In this document: positions 1 through 10,082 of the stretch, piece by piece
How positions within the stretch are numbered: position 1 is the first letter of the stretch
How the letters are laid out: each line of letters starts with the position of its first letter
Source of the DNA: Rozella allomycis CSF55
Lineage: Eukaryota > Rozellomycota
Assembly (NCBI GenBank): GCA_000442015.1
Contig: KE560973.1
Coordinates: forward strand, 1 to 29,999
Length of the DNA stretch: 29,999 bases
Reading direction: 5' to 3'
The notes under the pieces: generated by a model
The model's database searches: none
Told to the model about the DNA's origin: nothing
The model's input: the letters and a program-made list of their open reading frames with translations, nothing else
Translations under genes and position numbers: made by a program

Positions 1-2
1 GA

Positions 3-428
3 GAGGAGCAGTCTAGAATTTCCAGGGATATTGTTGAGAATTCAGAGCTAAGAAAGTCGCAATTCTTCAAAAATCCTGTCCCTAAGGGCAAAGCATCGTG
101 TGCAGGAAAGTTGAAGAAATATTTCGGAAAACCAATCAACTGCCCTTGGAATTATGACTCTGGATATGTATTAAAGGAGAAGAATAATTTTCAATTGTTA
201 GCCCCCTGTGATTTTAAATGTGGCTTAATAGCCACTGTTACGGTTCCCCGTGCGGATATGTCTGGGGTGATCCAAACCAACTCTGACTTTGAAAAGTCAA
301 GCAGAAAGAAAATATTAACAATTGAAAATTATTCTTCCTCTCTAAAATATATCCTGTGTTATAATTCCAGGGACAGCTTATTGGATCACCGAAATAGTTC
401 CTCGACTTTCTTGAGCAATATACTTTAG
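3..428 (+). CDS. Partial ORF, unidentified protein (5' end outside window)
   Basis: An open frame runs from base 3 to a TAG at 426-428 with no stop, so it probably enters from outside the window. It has no convincing start codon; the first internal alternatives are weak. The residues are basic and Cys-containing, with no family I recognise. I see no intron of the 26-30 nt class that improves it. No AATAAA follows the stop, unlike most genes here, so the true 3' end may differ. It runs convergently towards the minus-strand gene ending at 512. It could equally be a chance open frame; confidence is low. Confidence 0.3.
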   Translation, partial: EEQSRISRDIVENSELRKSQFFKNPVPKGKASCAGKLKKYFGKPINCPWNYDSGYVLKEKNNFQLLAPCDFKCGLIATVTVPRADMSGVIQTNSDFEKSSRKKILTIENYSSSLKYILCYNSRDSLLDHRNSSSTFLSNIL

Positions 429-511
429 CCTGACCTAAGAGACAGGCGTTTTGAAGAAATAGGACTTTCTATTGATTTCTAAACAATTTCCCTGATAATT
501 CTAGACCTGTC

Positions 512-1272
512 CTAGGCGATAAAGGCGTCAATTGCATCGACAAGCTCTTGAATATTCTTAAAATAATCCTGCTTCTGCTTGATCGATGACTCCTCTGTAG
601 GAGAATTGCCATCTCCAAGGTTCTCTTGACATTTTTCAGCCCATTCTATCGGGTCAACTTCAAGGGATATCTGTACAAGCGTTTCCTTTGGCTCCAGTTT
701 AAATCTGCTGCCTTGAAACCCCTTGGCATTTTCATTCAATTCTTCAAATGCCTTCACTATAGCGGCTGCATTCATTGCGACTGTTTTGAATGCAACCAGT
801 GGGCACGGCATGAAATTCTTAAGAAGATTTTTAGAAGGTTCCGTAAAAATTTCAGCCTCATTTATATCTATATTCTTGCTTTCTTCTAACCCTTCTTTTA
901 CAACAACCACTGTAAGAGGTTCAGATGTGATTAAAGAAAAATTATCTTCATTAATTTTCTGGATTAACAAGTCTCGCAGTGCTCGTTAACTGGACGGGGA
1001 GGTGTTCTTCTGACTTGTTCCACTGTTTTATCTTCGATTGCTAAATTTAATCAGATTATGATCCCTTACTCACATATCTATATAGTTTTGGCGGCATTAA
1101 TGCCAGTGTAGAAATTATCATGCCCCACTATATACAAGTCTGTGATGTCTACTTCTCCTTCTTCAAGTAAATAGCGAAAATCAGAACCTCTTGAAAGCAT
1201 ACTCTGTAGAGTTTGCTTATCTAGTTGATATTTTGCACCATCAACAATCACTGAAATCTTTCTATCTTTCAT
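512..1272 (-). CDS. Unidentified multi-exon gene (exon joins unresolved)
   Basis: A real ATG at 1272 (minus) opens a 64-codon frame whose first 45 residues (MKDRKISVIVDG..., then DKQTLQSML and FRYLLEEG) faintly recall a BTB/Kv-tetramerisation-type start. A second long frame on the same strand (970 down to a TAG at 512, 152 codons) has no ATG near its upstream edge and is preceded by a TAA, as expected for an internal or terminal exon. Between them, several GTA..AG pairs of 25-29 nt are possible (for example a 29-nt one beginning GTAAGG near 1070), but I could not find one unique set of joins. The second part has no recognised domain. The gene is probably real; function unknown. Confidence 0.4.
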
Positions 1273-1401
1273 GTTAAGTTGTTAACTAAGACCGGGGTTA
1301 AAAAAGCTTATATTTTCATTTGCAAAAAAAGTAAAAAATTAAATTTTAAAGTTTAAAGAATCTATTTTAGTCTCTATTCAATTATTTAAAAAAGATCTAG
1401 C

Positions 1402-1823
1402 CTAAATGTATCCACAACATGATTTACTATTAGANTGGTACGACAATTGGCTACATGAAACATTACCTTCAATTTCGTGTGCATCCAATTCGCTTTCGGA
1501 TGCTGTTGTAGTCCAATCTGAGGCATGCGTGTATTTATTTTCTTCTTCCATTTCAGTGTCTACTTTCTCCGGTAGTAACGAAAATCCTAGCAATTTGTCT
1601 GACTAAAATCGAATTCGTTTTTTACTGGCTGATGAACCCAGTATTTTATCTGTTTCTACATCGTACGATATGTATGGCGTTTTCGGCTCTGAAATCTTGA
1701 TATGGGAAAAGGCCTTCTTCTCCTCTTCAGTAGTCTTCAAATTTTCCTCGTCCCATCTAATTCTACAATTTTATTATTCTCGTTCATTTACCTTTTCTTT
1801 TTCTCCAAGCTTGTGGCAGACAT
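1402..1823 (-). CDS. PPP1R2: Protein phosphatase 1 inhibitor-2-like (IPP-2), 3' end broken by a gap
   Basis: Exon 1 (1823-1792) encodes a short Lys-rich start; a 29-nt intron (1791-1763) leads into exon 2, which carries RWDEENL and SEPKTPYISYD. These match the inhibitor-2 hallmarks WDE-N and the EPxTPY segment, whose Thr is the GSK3 site in the known family. The protein binds and inhibits PP1 catalytic subunit. A second splice is needed around 1637-1587, but its length (39 or 51 nt) does not fit the 26-30 nt rule, so it is uncertain. The C-terminal KLHYNE-type motif of the family is not seen; the frame runs through an N at 1435 to a TAG at 1402. The 3' part is therefore missing, diverged or misassembled. 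It faces SOAT head to head. Confidence 0.65.
1435..1435. other. Single-N assembly join
   Basis: One N lies inside the 3' end of the inhibitor-2 gene. The sequence on its far side does not supply the expected C-terminal motif of that family, so the join may be false. Confidence 0.8.
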
Positions 1824-1857
1824 TGCCTATAGTTACACTCTGTGGCTTTGTGTACAT
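1824..1857. promoter_or_regulatory. 34-bp bidirectional intergenic/promoter region
   Basis: Only 34 bp separate the minus-strand ATG of the inhibitor-2 gene (1823) from the plus-strand ATG of SOAT (1858). If both starts are right, core promoter elements or 5' UTRs must overlap, extend into the opposite gene, or be supplied by trans-splicing. No clear TATA box is visible. Confidence 0.45.
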
Positions 1858-3238
1858 ATGCCAAATTTGAGAAACCGTGGAGCAGACAGAAAGACTGAAG
1901 TTCAAAACGAAGATTTTAAAAACATTTCAAAAGCAAAAGCAGAAAAAGATGTCGGGATATCTCCACATATTTTGATTAAATATCAGTCGAGATCATCAAA
2001 ACTTGATCTTCATTCACTAAACAATGCAAACCACGAGTTTAGAGGCATATTGACATTTTTCTGGTTGATGATTTCATTTTACACAGTCTTATTAATCTAC
2101 AAAAACGTTACAGAAAGCGGAGTATTATTCGATATTGCTTTCATTCATTACTTTTCTTTTGATGCTCATGGCGTTTTCTTCACTGATATACTATTATTGG
2201 CATTCACATTTAGTATTGTGGTGGTTGAAAAAATGGTGGTGAACAGGACAATAGGGCGGCCACTTGCAATTTTCCTTCGACATTTTCTTCAATCTACTTT
2301 AATTTCCTTAAGTAAAATATGTAGAAAAGTTTAATAATGAGGTATTTGGGCAGCATATCAACGAGATTGGTCTTGGTTGCAAAGATCACTTTTGGTGCCA
2401 CATTCAATGGTTCTATATATGAAAATGCATAGCTTCTCTTCAAATTGCGAGTCTCTTGGAAAATGTAAAGATCCTGAATATCCCAAGAATGTATCATTCA
2501 GCAACTTTCTTTATTTTTTGATGGCGCCAACCCTTGTATATCAATTAGAGTATCCTAGAACCGATCGGTAATATATTTCTATGAAATTTTATAAGTATTC
2601 GTAAAAGTTATGTATTTGAAAAGATTTTTGGAGGGCTAGCTTTGTTTGGAGTACTATTTTTCATCATACAAAGTCATATTCGGCCTATTTTGTCTTTGAT
2701 CCCCATTTTGCCTTTTTATGAAGTCATTATCCAACTATTATTTCCAATTACCTTTTGTTATATTATAATGTTCTTTTTAATCTTTGACTGCCTTTGTAAT
2801 TTTTTTGCTGAAATTACACGATTTGCTGACAGGCAGTTTTATGAAGACTGGTGGAATAGGTAAATGCAATTCTATAGTAATCCTAGTACATCGTTTGATG
2901 ATTTTGCTAGAAAATGGAATAAGCCCGTGCATCATTTTTTATTACGACATATTTATCATGAAGGTGTTTACAGTTACAAATTGAGCAAAGGCAAAGCAAA
3001 ATTTTTAACATTTCTCTTTTCATCATTGATGCATGAATTGATTGTGGCTGTAGCAATCAGAAAGATAAAGCCATATTTGTTTTTTCTGCAGATGTTCCAA
3101 ATTCCATTGATCTGGTTTGGGAATTCGCGGCTCATAAGGCAAAATCCAGTTTTAGGAAATATATTGTACTGGATCGGAATGTTGATAGGGCCATCACTGT
3201 TGGCTATATTGTATTGTAGAGAATTTTATTTGAAATAA
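1858..3238 (+). CDS. SOAT: Sterol/acyl-CoA O-acyltransferase (MBOAT family, SOAT-like)
   Basis: Four exons (1858-2311, 2342-2567, 2596-2859, 2887-3238) give 431 residues; introns are 30, 28 and 27 nt. The family transfers fatty acyl-CoA to sterol (or another alcohol) in the ER membrane. Visible hallmarks: MKMHSF, APTLVYQLEYPRT, the active-site motif FYEDWWN (about 308-314), and the catalytic His in LMHE (about 364), with many hydrophobic spans. Intron 3 was set at 27 nt because the spliced DWWNSTSF matches SOAT1 exactly; an in-frame 18-nt alternative would add three residues. The start at 1858 leaves a hydrophilic N-terminus as usual. It is shorter than human SOAT1 (550). DGAT1 is related, but the YPRT-DWWN context favours SOAT. 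Confidence 0.9.
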
Positions 3239-3239
3239 A
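3234..3239 (+). terminator. Poly(A) signal overlapping the SOAT stop codon
   Basis: AATAAA at 3234-3239 contains the TAA stop (3236-3238). Comparable overlaps occur at other genes here (see findings). Confidence 0.55.
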
Positions 3240-3387
3240 TGCATTTGATATTTTTTTAATACATCAACTTTCTTTATTGATTTGATTAATTTAATGTCAA
3301 AAATTTTGTACTTTATTTTGGGATTCACTTATTTCTATTTTTGTTGATATTGCCAAAAACGAACAATCTGATTTAAGAAATTTTAAA

Positions 3388-5133
3388 ATGGTGTCCGTCA
3401 GCTTTAGTTCTTTTAATGACCAGAAGCCAGGTATAAAATTGTATTTTGGTACACTAGGAACGAGTGGGTTAAGAAAAAAGTGCAAGGTATTTGAGCAACC
3501 GCATTATCGCGAGAGTTTTATTCAATCTATTTTGAATACTCTTCCAACCTCTTCAACATTGGTAGTTGGGGGAGATGGGAGATATCTTGTGAAGGAGACT
3601 GTACAACTAATTTTGAACATGGCATGTGTTAATGGAGTGAAGAAGGTTGTTGTTGGACAAAATGGAATAATGTCAACACCGGCTGCGTCATTGATCATCC
3701 GTAAAATAGGGGCGCAAGGTAATATATTAGGGATTTGATAACCCAAGGTGGTATATTACTTACTGCTTCTCATAATCCTGGCGGTCCCAGCAATGATTTT
3801 GGCATAAAATTCAATAACGAGAGTGGCGCACCTGCGAATGAAGGATTGACAAATAAAATATTTGAAATTAGCAAAAACCTAAAGGAATACAAAATTAACG
3901 ATCCAAAAAAGATTGTAATTTTATTCCTATATTTTCAAATAGATTGATCTATCAAAAATTCATCAAACCCGCCTTGGGGACATGGAAATTGAAATCATTG
4001 ATTCTGTTCAGGATTATTGTAATTACATGAAAGAAATATTTTCTTTTCAAGCGATGAAAAAGTTTAGAGAGGAAAATAAAGACTTTAAAATTCTTGTTGA
4101 TGGCATGCATGGAGTTACAGGGCCATATTTGGAAAAGATCTTTATAAAAGAACTTGGATTTCCATCTTCTTGTGTGATGAATTCTGTGCCAAAAGAGGAT
4201 TTCAATGGCGGTCATCCTGATCCCAATTTAACGTATGCAAAGGAATTAGTTGATCGCGTGCGTAAAGACAAAGTAGATTTTGCCGCAGCATTTGATGGTG
4301 ATGGGGATAGAAATATGATCTTATCGCATGACTTTTTTGTCAATCCATCAGATTCTGTTGCCTTTATTTCTGATAATATAAATTTAATCCCATATTTTTC
4401 CAAGCAAGGGGTTTATGGATTCGCGCGTAGCATGCCAACTAGCGCCGCCCTTGACCGTGTGGCAAAGTCGAAAGGTTTAAAAGTCTACGAGGTTCCAACT
4501 GGATGGAAATTCTTTTGCAACTTAATGGACTCCAATTTGGTCTCTATTTGCGGAGAAGAGAGCTTTGGCACTGGATCCAACCATGTCAGAGAAAAGGATG
4601 GAATTTGGGCTTCATTAGCCTGGCTTTCTATTTTATCGGAAAGAAAAACGGGAATAAAACCCTTGATGTCTGACTTTTATAAAAAATATGGCCGTTGTTT
4701 CTACTCTCGTTTGGACTATGAAGACATTGAATCTGATAAAGCCAATAAAGTATTCCATCATCTTAACTCATTGATAACATCTGAATCGATGAAAAATCAA
4801 CAATTTGGAAATTTCGTGGTAGATTTCATGGATGATTTTTCCTATATTGATCCGGTTGATCATTCCGTGTCTAAAAATCAAGTAAATTTACTTGTTAAAT
4901 CATGAAAGGGAATACGTCTTTTGTTTAAAGACGGATCAAGAATAATTTATAGGCAATCTGGTACAGGATCAGTTGGTGCCACCATTCGCATTTACGTTGA
5001 GAAATACGTTGGAGACTTAAATCTTTTCATGGAAGATGCTCAAATTGTTCTGAAAGATCTCATTGAAGTTGCATTGAACTTTGCCAAAATTGAAGAATTT
5101 ACTCTTCGCAAAGGACCAACTGTTATTACATAA
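3388..5133 (+). CDS. PGM1: Phosphoglucomutase (PGM1-type)
   Basis: Five exons (3388-3430, 3458-3718, 3748-3914, 3943-4881, 4909-5133) join to 544 residues, against about 562 in human PGM1; introns are 27, 29, 28 and 27 nt. It interconverts glucose-1-phosphate and glucose-6-phosphate in the cytosol. Every key site is present: [12 protein letters not shown] near the start, the phosphoserine loop TASHNPGG (Ser about 109), the Mg2+ loop DGDGDR (about 275), the sugar loop GEESFGTG, the phosphate site [11 protein letters not shown], and the C-terminal RKGPTVIT. The splices restore exact colinearity (for example [11 protein letters not shown]). Intron 1 has a length divisible by three and no in-frame stop, so it can be mistaken for coding sequence. 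AATAAA lies 10 nt after the stop. Confidence 0.96.
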
Positions 5134-5252
5134 TTACCAAGAAAATAAAGTATTTATTTTATTCAAAATCACTAAAATTTTATGTGAATATTGATTAATT
5201 AAGCTTTAATGTAGCAAAGTTTTTGAGCGCCTATTTAGAAATTTCAAGAACC

Positions 5253-6929
5253 ATGGAAGATATTCATGGTTTGTTATCCAAACTAGAAATCATTTGGGAT
5301 GAAATTTCTCTGTCAAAAAATGAACAAATCACAGCATTAGATGTATGATGTATTTTCAGCAAAGGAATCTAGTCTCTAAACTCCACTATCAAGTTTCTTA
5401 TAAGTGAAGCCGAGAATTGTAAAAAAAATCTATACGAAAAAAAGAAACAGTTAACAGTAATGTGAATTAAAAATTGTCATTTCCAGGTGCTATTGGATGA
5501 GCTAAAACGTAGACTGGTAATTGTATCAAATCCAAGCACGCAAAAAATGAATCTAGGAGATCATGTCCGCTATCTGGAAAATGAAGTCGAACAATTAAAG
5601 GTTGAAATAGCTCATAGAGAAAAGAGGTTTTTAAGAAAACAACAATCGGCAAAAGAATTGCTTAATAGTGGCATGGAGCTGCCAGAAAAAGTAATATTAA
5701 GAACTATTTTGTAAACTAGTATCAACTTTTAAAAAAGAAATATTTAGAGAATGATGTTCCCTTTGTTTTGGACGATTGTACATTTTTGAACCTTGATAAT
5801 TTGATTAAATATCTGCAGAATTATCAAAATATTTTATTAGCCAAACAACAATATGAGCAGTGCAAATTTTTAGCAACGCTTCTAGAAATCCCCTTCAATG
5901 AAAGACTCTCATTCGATGACGAAACAGATTTTGACAAAATACATTCCATTTATTCAAATTTATTTAAAGACTTTCAACATCAAGCGTCTGAAATAAAATC
6001 ACTTTGCAATTCAATTTCATTAATGTGGGATACCCTGGACATTGAAGAGGCACAACGGGAACCTCTTCCGATAATTGAGGCTGATTTTTCTAAATCCAGA
6101 TTAAAACAAGTAATACAAATTATAGAATTTAATCAAAGCTTCAAACAACGTTTCAAGATTTAAAAGAAAAAGAAAGAGCTAAATTTGAAGAAATAGTCAA
6201 TCAAGTATAAGTCATCAGGTTACAAAACTAGCTTCATTGCAAAGTTGCAGAGTTTTTTGATTTACTTAAATATGGAATTGAAGAAAAGGAAAGATTCTTT
6301 TGTAGCATAGAAAAAGGTAAATGTATTTTATGTTTTACTTGAGATATGTACACCGAGAAGAGTTTGAACTTGTTAAGAGAAAAGCTAAATTCGCTGCAGA
6401 GAGAATATGAAAAGAAAAAACAAGCTTACGACCTTATAAATCAAAGGGAAGACTTAATATTAGTAAAAATACTTTTTTTCTATGAGAGAGAATGATAGAG
6501 TTTGAAAAAAGCGCCTCGGATCCAGCTCGCCTTTTCAGGTCGTCTTTTCAATTAATCCAAGAAGAGAAATTTCGTAAAACAGCATATCCCACTTTATTAA
6601 AACTTGAAAGAACTTTAATAGATTTGCTTTCTAAACTTTGTAGAGGTTGCTAATTTTTAATTATATATTTTAGAAGGATGTACTGTAATGCTGAATGGAA
6701 AATCCTATTTGAAAATTTTAGTAATCACTTCAACTTGAATAAATAGGAACAAGAAATATCGGAAAGGCATGTAAACGAGAATGTCTTTGGTTTTGGAGAC
6801 GCAAAAGTGAAAAGAGACACTGTAAGTGTCATGTCCCCGTCCAAGAACAGTATCGGTGGATTGGTGGGGTCTAAACCAATTAGAAAGTCTCAATCAATTT
6901 CTTCATTCATAAAACCTCCTATTGCTTAG
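5253..6929 (+). CDS. PRC1: PRC1/Ase1/MAP65-family spindle midzone protein
   Basis: Ten exons (5253-5342, 5373-5456, 5487-5690, 5720-6109, 6139-6204, 6232-6316, 6344-6462, 6489-6645, 6674-6720, 6747-6929) give 474 residues with nine introns of 26-30 nt. The family crosslinks antiparallel microtubules at the anaphase spindle midzone. The N-terminal two thirds is heptad-rich coiled coil. The conserved microtubule-binding stretch reads EFEKSASDPARL (compare EFERKASDPNRF in PRC1), followed by EEKFRK and later VMLNGKSYL. A short Ser/Lys/Arg-rich tail carries MSPSKNS, a plausible Cdk-type site. Intron 8 starts GTTGCT, the only non-GTA donor among 25. Reading any one intron through breaks the frame or hits a stop, so the model is tightly constrained. 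Confidence 0.88.
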
Positions 6930-7000
6930 AATTTTTAGTTTCAAATGTTTATTAAATTGTTTTATAGTCTCAGTAACCATTCATATGTGGCTTGATTGTT

Positions 7001-8200
7001 ATGAAGTTTACCAAATTGTACTCAACGAGACTTATAAACTTGTTTCTAGCACTAACCTTGACTTTCTTATTGGTGACAATGATGGCGAAATCAAATGAAC
7101 CGCAATTAGAATCAGTACCGTCAGATTACTCTATGACATTTGAAAGAAAAGGTGATTACACGTCCAAGATTAAAAAATTGAAAGATTATTTGCTTAATGA
7201 CAAATCAAATGAAGAAAAGAACAAACTGACATTCAGATGTCACGAGCATCCATGTGGCGGTTTAGGCGATAGAATGAGAGGTGCTATTTTTGTGTTTTAC
7301 CTTTCTTTATTCACAAATAGAAGATACGATTTCAATTGGGATTTCCCCCATCCAATAGAATTATTCATAGATACACCTAGTTTTATTAAACATACTTACA
7401 AAAGTGATGAGAATCCTCACATAATTTATCACATAGATAATTATAGTCTCGATTGGGTTCGAAATACAAATTTTGTAAAAGATTGGGAAAAATTCAGTAA
7501 TGTCGAAATACGATCAAATAACTATCTTTGGCTTCATTTGTTCGAAAATCAACATTTTCAAGAGATAATTAACAGGAAATTTTCTTATCTTAAAGGACTG
7601 AATAAATTTGAACTGACGCATATCGCAATGAATATTCTATTCAACGAATCTCCTAGTGTAATACTAAAGATCAACAATATTTTGAAAAATGTTCCTTCCA
7701 TGTATAAGATTGGAATTCAACATAGGACTGGTGATAAAGAATTCGGAGTTGATTGGATTCGACATTCCCCGCGCTCAGGAGCATGCCTAGCCACGCAAGC
7801 TGTCAAAGTTTGCAAAGAGTCCAAAATTAAGTGTGCATTTTTCATAACTTCAGATTCTCCAAAATCTTTGCTAAAGATAAAAAGTATTATTTCAAAAGAT
7901 TCAAAAGATCATATATTCATGGATAGCCCTGGTATAATTAAGCATGTAGACATGCCTGGAAAAACCAATTCGACAGACTTTGAAGAAAATTATTCCAAAA
8001 CATATGTAGATTGGTTTTTATTAAGTAGAATGGATGCTTTAATTATCAGCCGAAGCGGTTTCGGGGAGTTGGCATCCACCAGATTTCTTCCTTCAACTTA
8101 TCGTCTAGATTTGGAAAAATCCGAGTGTGTGTTCCAATCATACTTTCAATTAGCATCTGAAGAATACGGTGAATTAAGAGCTCTGTATCCTGCGCCCTGA
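7001..8200 (+). CDS. Fucosyltransferase-like type II membrane glycosyltransferase
   Basis: Single exon, 399 residues from the ATG at 7001. Residues 12-28 are strongly hydrophobic after a short basic N-terminus, typical of a Golgi type II signal anchor. The luminal part has CGGLGDRMRG (about 85-94), HRTGD (about 241-245), FFITSDSP, and SRMDALIISRSGFGELAS near the end. This order resembles GT-B fucosyltransferases of the alpha-1,2/alpha-1,6/O-fucosyl superfamily (nucleotide-sugar Arg/His motif, then the SxFS/SGFGE loop), which transfer fucose from GDP-fucose to glycans. The acceptor cannot be predicted. It starts 71 bp after PRC1, and AATAAA at 8207-8212 follows the TGA. It is intronless, unlike its neighbours. 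Confidence 0.65.
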   Translation: MKFTKLYSTRLINLFLALTLTFLLVTMMAKSNEPQLESVPSDYSMTFERKGDYTSKIKKLKDYLLNDKSNEEKNKLTFRCHEHPCGGLGDRMRGAIFVFYLSLFTNRRYDFNWDFPHPIELFIDTPSFIKHTYKSDENPHIIYHIDNYSLDWVRNTNFVKDWEKFSNVEIRSNNYLWLHLFENQHFQEIINRKFSYLKGLNKFELTHIAMNILFNESPSVILKINNILKNVPSMYKIGIQHRTGDKEFGVDWIRHSPRSGACLATQAVKVCKESKIKCAFFITSDSPKSLLKIKSIISKDSKDHIFMDSPGIIKHVDMPGKTNSTDFEENYSKTYVDWFLLSRMDALIISRSGFGELASTRFLPSTYRLDLEKSECVFQSYFQLASEEYGELRALYPAP

Positions 8201-8281
8201 TTAATCAATAAATTGAATATCTTTCGTTTCTAAACTTCTATTAATAGCTCAGCCTCTCACCGGTCACTGGACTCCGATTTT

Positions 8282-9507
8282 ATGGCGAATCTAAAATTGA
8301 GTTTCATCTACTTGCTGCAATGCATTCAAATTATTTCCTCCATATTACCACCGTTAAAGATCAAAGGAAACCAAATATTGGATTCCAGGAGTGAAATCGT
8401 TCACTTGCACTGTGTTAATTGGGCTGGAGCCCATCAAAGAGATTTTGTGACTAGTGGATTAAACCTTCAGAATCGATCTTTTATCGCAGATCAAATTTTG
8501 GACATGGGCTTCAACTGCGTCCGACTACAATATTCCGCTCAGATGGTGGTAGAAAATCCAGTAATTCCCCAAATTTTTCTAGAAGAAAATAAAGATCTGA
8601 TAAATAAAAGAGCACTTCACATTTATCAAGAAATTGTTGCCACATTGACCCAGAAGAATATCATGGTCATCCTCGACATGCACATGGTAATTCCATTTTG
8701 TACACACGATTATAGATGGATGCAGATTGGTGTTGTAATTGGGATGATCAGAATGGATTGTGGTTTAACGAAAGATGGAGTAAAAAGACCGTGATAGACA
8801 TTTGGGTTTTCATGGCTGATCTTTTCAAAGACAATCAGTGGGTAATAGGCGCAGATTTAAGAAACGAACTTCGTATTTCGTATCCTTTTGGTAAAATATC
8901 ATTGTTTCCGACATTCCCTTCATGGGGAAGGTCTATATCACCTTGGAAATACGACTGGGCTAACTTTGCGGAGACTTTGGGAAATGCAGTTGTGAAAGCT
9001 AACAGAAACCTTCTCATTATTGTTCAGGGACCCTTTGAAGTAAAATTAACCAAATTTTCATATCCTCAAACTTTAGAAAAGATACCAGGACGGCCGTTGG
9101 AATTAGATGTACCAAATAGAGTTGTTTACAGCTGCCATGATTATTCGTGGTTCCATAGGGAATTCAATTTTCAAGAAATGAAAGATACAGACGAGAATTA
9201 CGAAAAGATTAAAAAGAATTTTCAAATCAGATGGGGTAATTTATCAAAACAATACCCGGTTTGGTTAGGAGAATTTGGCACTGTCCATTCATTTCAAGGT
9301 GTTGAGAATAATACTTATTGGAAGTTCTTGACTCGCTATATCAATGAAACAAAAGTACACTGGGCATACTGGCCACTAGATGGAACGCAGGCTTCCGGAA
9401 GAGGACGAGAGTTTGGGACTGAAGAAACTTTTGGGCTATTAAACACGCGATGGGATGGACCAGCATATTCTGGACTAATAGACAGTCTGAAAAATATAAT
9501 GTTCTGA
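8282..9507 (+). CDS. Secreted glycoside hydrolase family 5 (cellulase-like) protein
   Basis: Two exons (8282-8686, 8716-9507) around a 29-nt intron give 398 residues. A hydrophobic N-terminus suggests a signal peptide. GH5 features in order: NWAGAH, FNCVRLQYS (conserved Arg strand), DMHM, DWCCNWDDQNGLWF, DLRNEL with the presumed acid/base Glu at about 186, SCHDYSW, WLGEFG with the presumed nucleophile at about 321, and AYWPLDGTQASG. The intron falls between DMHM and MDADWCC, inside a conserved block, which fixes it. The family cleaves beta-linked glucans, mannans or glycosphingolipids; the substrate is not decidable here. GH5 enzymes of this look are commoner in bacteria and fungi, so transfer is possible, but the intron has the local type. 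The spacing to the upstream gene is 81 bp. Confidence 0.85.
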
Positions 9508-9607
9508 CCTCGATTGTAAAAATATTGTACAAATAAATAACAAATTTGCGTATATTTTAAACATCAGAGTTTAAATTTCGACGATTTCAAAATAATAGAC
9601 TTTAAAG

Positions 9608-9685
9608 GATCGGGTGGTGTAATGGACAGGGCGCTGGCATTTTCAAGACTTTAGGTCTAGTACCCGTTCAATTCCCAGTGGATGC
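9608..9685 (+). repeat. tRNA-like segment, possible SINE head
   Basis: A box-A-like TGGTGTAATGG (9615-9625) and a box-B-like GTTCAATTCC (9666-9675) are spaced as in a tRNA gene. The acceptor and T stems do not pair, so it is not a functional tRNA. A tRNA-derived SINE or a tRNA pseudogene would fit. Confidence 0.35.
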
Positions 9686-9923
9686 GGTATGCTTGGTTCC
9701 ATGGTGATTTTGACGAATGGATTCCCCTTCTTTTAATAATCCACTTTGGTTGATTTCAATATGTCCCTCCACTTCCAGTCATCAGATTGTTGGAGTCTTT
9801 TCTAACGAACAATCAAAAGAACAAGGCCCAAGATGGTGTTTAAACATTAACAGTGTAATGAACAATTGTTCAAAATTCTCCCTTCCATACTTCCAACAAT
9901 GATTGCTTGAATGCTCCCCACAC

Positions 9924-9944
9924 CCTGCTGAATTTTTCAGCGGG
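9924..9944. other. GC-rich hairpin
   Basis: CCTGCTGAA (9924-9932) and TTCAGCGGG (9936-9944) pair at 8 of 9 positions around a TTT loop. It lies about 250 bp after the tRNA-like segment and may belong to the same short repeat. Confidence 0.4.
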
Positions 9945-10082
9945 ATATAGGGATTTACATGTTTTATTTTGAATTCAAGAAATAGATTTGACATAATGAC
10001 TAAATTAAAAATCTCTATTCATTGAATGTATTATATTTATTTCCGATTTTCCCAAATCTCTTGGCCTGGCTGCGCCATTGAG

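Larger units (their letters stand above)
9508..10082 (+). other. 575-bp spacer without a supported gene
   Basis: Poly(A) signals for the GH5 gene lie at about 9532-9537. The rest holds the tRNA-like promoter pair at 9615-9675 and a GC-rich hairpin at 9924-9944. Short open frames exist on both strands but none has family features. Confidence 0.5.

Noticed and set aside
1702-1857. SOAT start at 1702 or another upstream codon in the same frame
   Set aside because: That stretch overlaps inhibitor-2 coding exons on the other strand; the ATG at 1858 gives a normal hydrophilic N-terminus.
2860-2877. An 18-nt intron in SOAT (ending at CTATAG)
   Set aside because: It is in frame, but the 27-nt version ending at 2886 gives DWWNSTSF, exactly as in SOAT1, and fits the 26-30 nt class.
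6110-6163. Read-through of the PRC1 exon to the TAA near 6163
   Set aside because: A 29-nt intron (6110-6138) restores a long heptad-rich frame; the read-through ends at once.
9608-9685. A functional tRNA gene
   Set aside because: The promoter boxes are present, but the acceptor and T stems do not pair.
10026-10082. MACPF A starting at 10026
   Set aside because: The ATG at 10083 opens directly into a typical signal peptide; the earlier extension would bury it.
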